Part shown: positions 56,638 through 64,000 of the stretch, in pieces
Layout of the letters: each line of letters opens with the position of its first letter
Position numbering within the stretch: the stretch's first letter is position 1
Source of the DNA: Rosa chinensis
Taxonomy: Eukaryota > Streptophyta > Magnoliopsida > Rosales > Rosaceae
Direction: 5' to 3'
DNA length: 64,000 nucleotides
NCBI RefSeq assembly: GCF_002994745.2
Contig: NC_037094.1
Coordinates: 21,553,001-21,617,000 of the forward strand
Made by a program: the position numbers and the translations under genes
The notes under the pieces: model-generated
The model's input: the letters and a program-made list of their open reading frames with translations, nothing else
What the model was told of the DNA's origin: nothing
Databases searched by the model: none

Positions 56638-57670
56638 GAATCCCTACTGTGACCTTGAACACTATTCAACTCCTAATTGGCTATAACTACAAGAAGTGGA
56701 GAAACCAAGTAGATTTTTACCTAGCCATGAACCAGAACATGGACATTTGCATAACTGAGGATGAACCTAAAAAAAGTTCAGATGAAGAGAAGAAATATTT
56801 TAAGGAGTGGCATAAGGCTAATAAGATGGCAAAGAATGTTATTAGGACTACCATGTCAGACACAGTTAGAGGCAGTATAGAAGAACCTGATCTAGCCATG
56901 GATTTTTTATATGCCATTCATGATATATACCGGGAAAGTGATAAGGCTGAGGCAGCTAGGCTGGCCAAGGAATTTAACGACCTTAAGTACACTAGAACAG
57001 GAAAAGTGAGAGAGCATATCATGAAGCTTATTGAGATTAATGCTCAGCTAAGGGACCTCAACATGGGGGTCACTGATGATTATGTAGTGCACACTGCACT
57101 GCATTCCTTGCCTAATAGTTTTAGCCAACTAAGGACCAACTACAATGCTCAGAAGGAAAAATGGAGCCTCAAGGAGCTGATTGCCATTTGTGTAGATGAG
57201 GAGGACATGATTAGGAAGGAAGGAGAGCCGAGCACCTCAGTGAACCTTGTTGAGAAGCCTAAGAAGAAATACCAGAACCAGTCTAAGATCAAGCCTACCA
57301 AAACCATCTTCAAAGGATCTACCTCAGGAGTAGCTAAAGCCAACAAACCATTTAGGTTCAAATGCTATTTCTGTAAGAAAATAGGGCACATGAAGAAAGA
57401 TTGCACAGGCTTTAAGAATTGGTTGATCAAAAAGGGTAATTTTTCTAACTCACTGTTTTCTTTAGAAATTAATTTAGTTAATGTTGAACCAAAAACTTGG
57501 TGGATTGATTCAGGAAGTCCCTTACACATTACTAATTTTCTGCAGGGATTCATAAGGAAGAGAGTCCCAAGAAGTGATGAAGTGAATCTGTGTGTAGGCA
57601 ATGGCATGAGAGTGGCAGTCAAAGCTATTGGAACCTTAAAATTAGATCTTGGTTTAGGAAAGTTGTTAGT
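56638..57670 (+). pseudogene. gag: Copia-E gag and protease
   Basis: Right after the TTAG acceptor the frame reads IPTVTLNTIQLLIGYNYKKW. Gag features are ANKMAKNVIRTTMSDTVRGS, EKWSLKELIAICVDEE and a basic KPKKKYQNQSKIKPTK stretch. The CCHC knuckle is CYFCKKIGHMKKDC (about 57361-57402). The protease motif WWIDSGSPLHIT follows at about 57500. Without splicing, no ATG occurs near the N-terminus; the first in-frame Met is well inside, which favours the LTR mini-exon as start. The frame is lost by a one-T deletion near 57670 (VLDN expected, VWIM read). Confidence 0.92.
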
Positions 57671-59647
57671 TTGGATAATGTTTATTATGTACCTTCCATG
57701 AGAAGGAATTTAATTTCAGTTTCTCTTTTGGTTAAATCTAGATGTAGACTTCTTATTGACAATAATGGAATTATTATTTCTAAAGATTCAGTTCAAATTG
57801 GTTCTGGTGTTATATTGAATGATTACCTACAGTTAAATTGTTCACACAGTCAACAAGAAATTTCTCTTGTTGAAAATAATAACACATCGAGTAACACTTT
57901 AACTGGTGTTAAAAGAACTAAATGCAATGAAAAGTCTGCATATTTGTGGCATAGAAGGCTTTGCCATATATCAAAAGAGAGATTGAAAATTTTGGTCAGA
58001 AACAATATCTTGAATGAACTTGACTTTTCTGATTTACAAGATTGTGTTGAATGTTTTAAGGGAAAGATAACTAACTTAAGAAAAAAGACTGCATACAGAA
58101 GCCAAGCACTTTTAGAGATCATACATATTGACATTTGTGGTCCATTTAGAACTCAAACAATCTGTGGAAATGTGTATTTCATAACCTTGATCGATGACTT
58201 TTCTAGATATTGTTATGTTTATCTACTTTCAGAAAAATCTCAAGCACTCAAAACCTTTCAAATATTTAAGGCTGAAGTAGAAAAACAACTAGAAAAGAAA
58301 ATCAAAACTGTTAGATCAGATAGAGGTGGTGAATTTTATGGAAAATACACAGAGAGTGGACAACAAAAGGGTCCTTTTGCCTTTTTTCTGCAAGAACAAG
58401 GCATTAAAGCTCAATATACCACACCATATAATCCTCAACAGAATGGTGTGGCTGAGAGAAAGAATAGGACACTTTTGAATATAGTCAGGAGCATGATGTA
58501 CACAACAGGTCTACCTAGGTTTTTATGGAGTGAGGCCTTAAGGACTGCAAACTATATTTGCAATAGAACACCTAGTAAAGCTATAGAGAAAACTGCTTTT
58601 GAGTTATGGTGTGGCAGAAAGCCTAGCCTTCACCATTGTCATGTATGGGGATGCCCTGCAGAAGCTAGAATTTACAATCCAAACATTAACAAGCTTGATC
58701 CTAAAACAGTAAGCTGCTATTTTATAGGCTACCTTGAAAAATCTAAGGGTTACAAGCTTTATGCAGCTCAGCACTCACCAAGAATTTTTGAAACACATCA
58801 AGTAAAATTCTTGGATGAGAAAATTCATAATACAAGTTTTGAAGATTTATCTTTAGAATTTGAAGAAATTATGGATAATGAGCATACTGAAAGTATATTG
58901 CCTATAATTCATGACACTCAAGCAGCCATTAGTGTTCCAGAAACTCAAAATGCACAAGATCAACTTGTTGATCAAGAAATGCATTTTGCAGAAGATCAAG
59001 CTCATCTTGAACCCCTACCTGATCAACCACAGCATGTAGAACCTCAAGATCAGCCTGCAGAACATCACCAAAACATAAATCCCCAATTAAGAAGATCAAA
59101 TAGAGCAAGGAAACCAACTTATGGGGGGGGGGGGGGGGGGGGGGATTCTGACTACATTGTTTATTTGCAAGAACATGAAGTTGAAATTGATCTTGCAGAT
59201 GACAATGATCAAGTTACTTTTAATCAAGCTATTGAAAGCAATCAATCAAGTGAGTGGAAACAAGCTATGGAAGCTGAGATTGAGTCCATGAACCACAATG
59301 CAGTTTGGGATTTAGTGAAACCTGACCCCAAACAAATGGCTATAGGCTGCAAATGGGTGTTTAAAACCAAGAGAGATGCAAATGGAAATATTGAGAGACA
59401 TAAAGCTAGGTTAGTTGCCAAGGGTTTCACACAGAAGGAGGGTATTGATTTTACTGAAACTTTTTCCCCAGTTTCAACCAAAGACTCTTTTAGGATCATT
59501 ATGGCACTTGTAGCTCAATTTGACATGGAGCTACACCAGATGGATGTTAAGACATCCTTTCTAAATGGAGAACTCGATGAGGTTATTTACATGAAGCAGC
59601 CAGAAGGATTTATTGAGCCTGGAACTGAAAACTTAGTCTACAAGTGA
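57671..59647 (+). pseudogene. pol: Copia-E integrase, linker and N-terminal RT
   Basis: Open in one frame from the deletion to TGA 59645-59647. It shows DNVYYVPSMRRNLISVSLLV, LWHRRLCHISKERL, CVECFKGK, DICGPFRTQT, IDDFSRYCYVYLL, RSDRGGEFYGKY and PYNPQQNGVAERKNRT. FGC-type CHVWGCPAEARIY follows. The linker is Gln/Asp/Pro/His-rich, ending in a poly-Gly tract coded by a 22-G run (59123-59144). RT begins WKQAMEAEIESM and continues with GCKWVFKTKRDANGN, ARLVAKGFTQKEGIDF and QMDVKTSFLNGE. The stop replaces a Leu in KLRKSIYGLKQ of Copia-B. Confidence 0.93.
59123..59144 (+). repeat. 22-base G homopolymer in Copia-E pol
   Basis: Codes a run of seven Gly. Copia-B has seven G at the homologous point (YGGEESDY); the 15-base difference keeps the frame. 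Confidence 0.9.
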
Positions 59648-60813
59648 AGAAAATCTATTTATGATTTAAAACAGGCCTCTAGACAGTGGTATAAAAAGTT
59701 TGACTCTGTGATTTCTTCTTTTGGATTTACTGAGAATTTAGTGGATCTTCTTTTGTATAAAAGTTTGACATGGGTGTTTATCTCAAAACATCTGGAAACC
59801 AATTTATATTTCTGGTACTTTATGTTGATGACATCTTGTTGGCCAGTAGCAACTTAAAGCTACTTAAAGAAACCAAAGCTTTTCTGTCAAAGAATTTTGA
59901 CATGAAGGATTTAGGTGAGGCATCATATGTACTAGGAATAGAAATTATAAGAGATAGAGCACAAGGTTTGCTAGGTTTATCCCAGCAAAACTATATTGCT
60001 AAAATTATGAAAAGATTTGGCATGGAGACTTGTGCATCAAGGGAGGTTCCAATGTCTAAAGGAGATAAGCTCACTAAGAAACAAAGTCCAAAGAATGAAG
60101 TGGAAAAGGTGGATATATAGTCTAAGCCTTATGCAAGGCTTATTGGAAGCCTAATGTATGCTCAGGTCTGCACTAGACCTGGTTTATCTTTTGCAGTTGG
60201 CATTATTTCCAGATTTCAGTCTAATCCAGGTCATGAACACTGGGTAGCTGGAAAGAAAGTACTCAGGTACTTGCAGAGGACCAAGAACCACATGCTTGTG
60301 TATAGACAAGTTGAAGAATTGAAGCTTGTAGGATATATAGACTCAGAGTTTGCAGGAAATTATCATGATTCCAAGAAATCGACTTGTGGATATGTCTTTA
60401 TGCTTGCAGGAGGGGCTATTGCTTGGAAAACTATGAAACAAACCTTAGTGACAACATCTACAATGCAGGCAGAATTTATTGCAGTGTATGAAGGAATGTG
60501 TGAAGGGCTATGGATTAGAAATTTTTTGGTGCAAACTAGGATTTTAAGTCATATTGTTTCTGATGCTCTTGTGATTCATTGTGATAATGAGGCAGCTGTG
60601 TTCTTCAGTAAAAACAGTAAAAGATCAAACAATTCAAAACATGTTGATCTTAAGTACTACAATGTTAGAGAGAGAGTCAAGCATGGTGAAATTTCAGTGT
60701 TAAGCATTAGCACTGATTCTCAGCTTGCAGATCCCTTCACCAAAGCATTGTCAGTAGCTGCCTTCAAGAGACACATTGAGAATATTGGTGTTTTACCTAG
60801 TTTAGGTTCTTGA
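59648..60813 (+). pseudogene. pol: Copia-E C-terminal RT and RNase H
   Basis: After the stop, RKSIYDLKQASRQWYKKFDS continues in frame, then a patch at about 59745-59770 does not match Copia-B and shifts the frame. From 59770 RT is readable with FLVLYVDDILLASSN and GIEIIRDRAQGLLGLSQQNY. TAG at 60118-60120 interrupts just before SKPYARLIGSLMYAQVCTRP. RNase H follows with GYIDSEFAGN, AWKTMKQTLVTTSTMQAEFI, HCDNEAAVFFSKNSKRSN and LADPFTKALSV, ending at 60811-60813. Confidence 0.93.
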
Positions 60814-61430
60814 GTTCAGTGGGAGCCTAATTTAGTTAAGAGCAAATTTTTATGAGTTTTGTATTTTCTGAGTTCTTTGTAATTTTGATAGTTGTATTTT
60901 CAGTTCAGTTATTATCACAACTTTATGTATTATTGAATTTTGATTATCAATAAAATTCTCGAGGTATTTCATTTAGGTTGTGTTACTGCAATTTTATTAA
61001 CATTCTCTGCAACTTTTATTTTGTGTTCTTGATTTACCTAAATGTCAGATGGTCTTGTAACTTCAATGAACATGTTCATTGAGTTTAAAGTACAAGCATT
61101 AAGACCATCAGTGTTTTCAATTTTGCTTGAGTTTCATTTTGAAACATTCAGTTGGACCATTTGGGTATATGATGTTCTGGTAATACATGATGTTCATATA
61201 CTGCATCATTTTGTTTTTAATAGCATATGTGGAATGCAGGAGCTTATGTTAGTAGTCTGGAAGTGCTGCATTTTTGTCAAAGTGTATGCTTTTCCTTGCT
61301 CTGCATAAGCTACTGTGTTTTGACCATGTTGAATAGATTTTGAGACTTTTCCTTATTCTGGTGCACACTTCAGTTGGTTGTAAACGAGTTATTGTTATTC
61401 AGTTTTGGTTGTCCTTGATAACCAGTGATA
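60814..61430 (+). other. 3' untranslated region of Copia-E
   Basis: Between the RNase H stop and the polypurine tract. No conserved protein is seen. Confidence 0.7.
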
Positions 61431-61445
61431 GTCCAAGTGGGAGAT
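61431..61445 (+). other. polypurine tract of Copia-E
   Basis: GTCCAAGTGGGAGAT directly before the 3' LTR, matching Copia-B GTCCAAGGGGGCGAT. Confidence 0.8.
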
Positions 61446-61938
61446 TGTTAGATCAAAAGTGGACTCATCACAAGTTATCCTAAAGCAACTAGGAAACCAT
61501 CAAATACATTAAATCGAGTACAACATGGATCTAGAAAAGAATCAACCTAGATATCTAATGTGATAGTGTATTTATCATTGGATTAGGAATCCATTAATTG
61601 GACTACAAGAAAGTCCTAAACCGTGATGCATTAGGAATCTAAGATACAAGTCTTGTTCCATAAGGAAAACCTTTATGGGAGGATTCCTAGGACTTGAACT
61701 TGTATAAATAAGAGGTTAGGGTCCCTGTTATCACCACCGTCTACAAGCATTGTGTTCTGCCCATTAATTCAGAAGCTACAGTTGGTGAATAGCAGAAGAC
61801 TTCAACCTCGCCTTCATCTTTTGTTTCTGCAGCTGCTACGATGGCTTCAACTTTGGACGTCAATGGTATGTGTTTTGGTCTTCTGATTGTGGAGTTGAAC
61901 ATGTATTTGTGTGAGCTTCATTGTAAATAAGTTATACA
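61446..61938 (+). repeat. 3' LTR of Copia-E
   Basis: 493-bp repeat of 54831-55319 with a 4-bp insertion (AATT) at about 61766. Confidence 0.96.
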
Positions 61939-61943
61939 CAAAA

Positions 61944-62260
61944 TCCTTCGCAACATTTCTTTCACCTCTTTTATCATGTTGCCTTCAACCTCTTCCGTTA
62001 AGTTGCCTTCGATCAATACCTCTTTTATCAAGTCTGTCCCTCATTCTTTGCATTAATTCAGCCGTATACTGTCTAAGAATCTTACCCAAATCGGAAGGTC
62101 TAGGGTTTGTATATATATGTAGTCAAATGCATCAATTACTCCCAGTGGATCAAAAAAAAAAAATACACGTCCATTAGTTTATTTTGTAAGCCCATACTCC
62201 TAGACATGGAACTCTGCAGTCATATGATATACTTCACTTACAAAAGTGTTGATACTTTTG

Positions 62261-62306
<46 letters not shown>

Positions 62307-62478
62307 CTCTCTCTCTCTCTCTCGAAAGTAAGAGTACATGAATTCTAAAAAACAAGAGGAGCAATACATGAAAAGGGGTCAGTAACTTTTAGCTTCCTTT
62401 CATTATAAGTATCATTTCCATATAGCTAGTACGTAAATCCAATCTGTAGAAACTCAGCATTGAGCGTTCTGCAGTGAA
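61944..62478. other. intergenic stretch with AT/CT microsatellite
   Basis: Contains (TA)n then (CT)n at about 62262-62323. No gene is supported. Confidence 0.5.
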
Positions 62479-62560
62479 CTTGTAGCTTCAGTAGTAAGAG
62501 AGTGTTTACCTTGAAGGCCAGAGTTCGAATTCGTCCTCCTTTCACCATCTTGTTCTATCA
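62479..62560 (+). repeat. possible tRNA-derived SINE or tRNA-like relic
   Basis: TAGCTTCAGTAG (62483-62494) resembles a pol III A box, and GAGTTCGAATTC (62521-62532) a B box, at near-tRNA spacing. No convincing full cloverleaf, poly(A) tail or TSD is seen. It lies just 3' of the DREB/ERF gene, in the opposite orientation. Confidence 0.35.
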
Positions 62561-62625
62561 CTCTAGCATTGTACTCCAGAGTCCAAATATGGAATCGCTG
62601 AGCTGGTGGTTCAATATATTGCTCT

Positions 62626-63165
62626 CTAATCCCATAAGAAAGGCTCTTCTATGCTGAAACTTGCATCCACAAGTGAAAAACACTCATGAGTGCTACGATA
62701 ATTTCCAACGTCTAATAGCAGATCAGGAAGGTTAAAAAACGAGTCATCTTCATTTTTTGATGAAGACGATGAATCTTGAGCCGGTTCGGTTTTGGATTCA
62801 TGACTGCGGCTGCTGCTGCAGCTAGGGTAGCTAAGAGCAGCAGCTTTAGCTGCAGCAGCTTGAATGTCTTTCGGCAATGAGCTAGCGGCACAAGGAAGTT
62901 CCTGAGCTAGCTCAGGGAAGTTGAGATAAGCCGAGCGGCCTTTGATCGTCAGAGCTGCAACGTCGTGAGCTCGAGCTGCCATTTCGGCTGTAGAAAACGT
63001 TCCGAGCCATATTCTCGACTTCTTTCTTGGCTCTCTGATTTCTGATACCCATTTTCCCCATTGACGCATTCGAACTCCTCTATACATTGGTTTCTGCTTA
63101 CAGCCTTCTTCACTCCCATTGCTCACCCTTTTCCGCTCCCCTTTTTGAGTTCTTGCTGATTCCAT
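62626..63165 (-). CDS. DREB-type AP2/ERF transcription factor, A-4-like
   Basis: An intact, intronless 179-residue protein, apparently the only whole host gene here. One AP2/ERF domain spans about residues 28-84 ([19 protein letters not shown], then [20 protein letters not shown] and LNFPEL). Val and Glu at the two positions that separate DREB from ERF proteins (V14, E19 in domain numbering) point to DREB. The flank [13 protein letters not shown] (about 97-109) and the acidic LPDLLLDV motif (about 146-153) match the A-4 (TINY/HARDY-like) subgroup. An Ala/Ser-rich segment and a Ser/Glu/Asp-rich activation-type C-terminus follow, ending FLWD. Such factors bind DRE/CRT GCCGAC sites in the nucleus and act in drought, cold or salt responses or growth control. 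ATG at 63165 begins [10 protein letters not shown] with a basic RKR nearby; family length is normal. Confidence 0.95.
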   Translation of the reverse strand: MESARTQKGERKRVSNGSEEGCKQKPMYRGVRMRQWGKWVSEIREPRKKSRIWLGTFSTAEMAARAHDVAALTIKGRSAYLNFPELAQELPCAASSLPKDIQAAAAKAAALSYPSCSSSRSHESKTEPAQDSSSSSKNEDDSFFNLPDLLLDVGNYRSTHECFSLVDASFSIEEPFLWD

Positions 63166-63230
63166 GTTTTAAAAGAAGAGGGTGGTGATCGCTCTTCTTC
63201 GACGAAAAAAGAAGAAACTGCAGTGTAGAT

Positions 63231-63236
63231 TTTATA
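63231..63236 (-). promoter_or_regulatory. TATA box of the DREB/ERF gene
   Basis: On - CTTATAAAATC lies 66 bp upstream of the ATG, giving a short leader of about 35 bases. The leader is rich in TCTTC/GAAGAA. Confidence 0.6.
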
Positions 63237-63333
63237 AGAGAACTAGCAGTTAATGGGACCAAACCATTAAATGATACATAATGCTGTCCCCATGTTGATG
63301 TGGGAAATTATAATATGGTCTCGGATTATAGTA

Positions 63334-63339
63334 CACGTG
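63334..63339. promoter_or_regulatory. G-box/ABRE core, proximal
   Basis: ACACGTGT about 170 bp upstream of the ATG. CACGTG is bound by bZIP and bHLH factors and is common in ABA- and stress-responsive promoters. Confidence 0.5.
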
Positions 63340-63488
63340 TTAGTCCGGGTTGATATTATTGACTCATATGACTTGTAGTTATTTTTTATTGGTTTGTTAA
63401 TTTAATTTTTATTTTATTTTTTCACGCCTTACATGGTCCCCACCAAATTCAAGTGATATTATTAACTTGGATCACCACATGGCAGTGC

Positions 63489-63494
63489 CACGTG
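63489..63494. promoter_or_regulatory. G-box/ABRE core, distal
   Basis: GCCACGTGAT about 325 bp upstream of the ATG. Two G-boxes within 160 bp support ABRE-type control. Confidence 0.5.
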
Positions 63495-63558
63495 ATAGTC
63501 CAGGACCACAGAATAATTCCTCGATTGATGTTTGAGTTTTTAGCAAAAGTAAAATATA

Positions 63559-63752
63559 TTCAAATTTGTTCATCACTTTTATTTTGTGGTGATATCACCA
63601 CCCTATTAAAACTTGTCAAGTCATAAAGAATTAATTTAATACTTAAAATATTTTTTTTTTTAATAAAACATCATGATTAATTATTAACACTTGACAATTT
63701 TATATTGAGTGGTGATATCACCACCAAAATATTGGTGATGAGCAAATTTGAA
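63559..63752. mobile_element. foldback MITE upstream of the DREB/ERF gene
   Basis: Arms of about 60 bp are inverted copies. The left has TTCAAATTTGTTCATCAC and GGTGATATCACCACC; the right, reversed, has TTCAAATTTGCTCATCACC and GGTGATATCACCACT, then TTGTCAAGT. No clear target duplication. It starts about 394 bp upstream of the ATG. Confidence 0.72.
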
Positions 63753-64000
63753 CCCTTGTTTAAAGGGGTTGAAGAACGTGGATGTTTCTATCACCTACTT
63801 CTTCAACTTTTTTTTTTTAATATTTTATTTTACCATTTTTTTTTATTTTTTATCCTGAAGGGCATTATAGACAACTCACTTCTTCATACTGTGTGATGCA
63901 CATGTTGTTGGTGAATAGAGAAATAATATAGATATTTATGGTAGCTACTTCTTCAATTTATTTTAATATTTTTTAATTTTATCATACTAAATATTTTAGA
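63753..64000. other. right edge, nothing recognised
   Basis: T-rich and AT-rich DNA; no supported feature. Confidence 0.5.

Larger units (their letters stand above)
54831..61938 (+). mobile_element. Copia-E: full-length decayed Ty1/copia retrotransposon, sister family of Copia-B
   Basis: LTRs at 54831-55319 and 61446-61938 begin TGTTAGATCAAAAGTGG and end AAGTTATACA. The duplication CAAAA lies at 54826-54830 and 61939-61943. They differ by about ten substitutions and a 4-bp indel by eye. The primer site, gag, protease, integrase, RT, RNase H and polypurine tract are all present. It is broken by a 1-base deletion near 57670, stops at 59645 and 60118, and a scrambled patch near 59745-59770. Confidence 0.97.

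Noticed and set aside
61042..61308. ORF after Copia-E RNase H (possible env-like gene)
   Set aside because: 88 residues, no signal or membrane pattern, lies in the 3' untranslated region; no counterpart in Copia-B.

Overview
This is nuclear DNA from a flowering plant, most likely a eudicot. It is AT-rich and dominated by nested transposable elements, and I recognise one intact protein-coding gene. The host inference rests on a plant-type DREB/ERF transcription factor, several Ty1/copia lineages primed by initiator tRNA-Met, and plant-style MULE, hAT, CACTA and PIF/Harbinger elements. I cannot name the species.

Layout, left to right. Copia-A (403-6981, + strand) has 207-bp LTRs and target-site duplication (TSD) AAATT. 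A LINE-like insertion (7835-8774) and a MULE MITE (9562-9960) follow. Copia-B (10079-17137, - strand, TSD ACGTT) is followed by a hAT-like element (17623-18585, 8-bp TSD), a lone MULE arm and an exon-like ORF near 19.9-20.1 kb. A 2.74-kb solo LTR on the - strand (20625-23364, TSD GATTC) comes next, then a hAT element rich in CCTAGGCG (25732-27026). A Pack-MULE (28311-29570) carries pieces of the translation factor gene eIF3k. After more MITEs there is a second giant solo LTR (32571-35337, + strand, TSD GGACC). Copia-C (35648-41209, TSD GGTTC) follows. An internally deleted relative of Copia-A (Copia-D, 42962-45856, - strand, TSD TTTTT) sits inside a MULE (42711-46430). A 7.9-kb CACTA element (46525-54439, TSD ATG) holds a nested MuDR-derived MULE, a second CCTAGGCG hAT element and fragments of at least two host genes. 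Copia-E (54831-61938, TSD CAAAA) is next. The right end holds the DREB/ERF gene (62626-63165, - strand) with a TATA box, two CACGTG G-boxes and a foldback MITE in its upstream region.

Every autonomous-type element is broken by stops or frameshifts; many of the stops look like C-to-T changes, as expected for silenced, methylated copies. LTR pairs differ by only a few per cent by eye, so most insertions are fairly young.

Three observations stand out. (1) Both giant solo LTRs contain arrays of short inverted repeats in which the loop or core is constant while the stem sequence varies and its two arms stay complementary. (2) In two diverged copia lineages (B and E), an ATG mini-exon inside the LTR can splice in frame over the primer-binding site and a ~1.3-kb leader into gag. 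(3) The CACTA element and the Pack-MULE have picked up host gene fragments, including eIF3k and a plastid-type FAD/NAD(P)-binding oxidoreductase. All statements come from reading the sequence; no searches were run.
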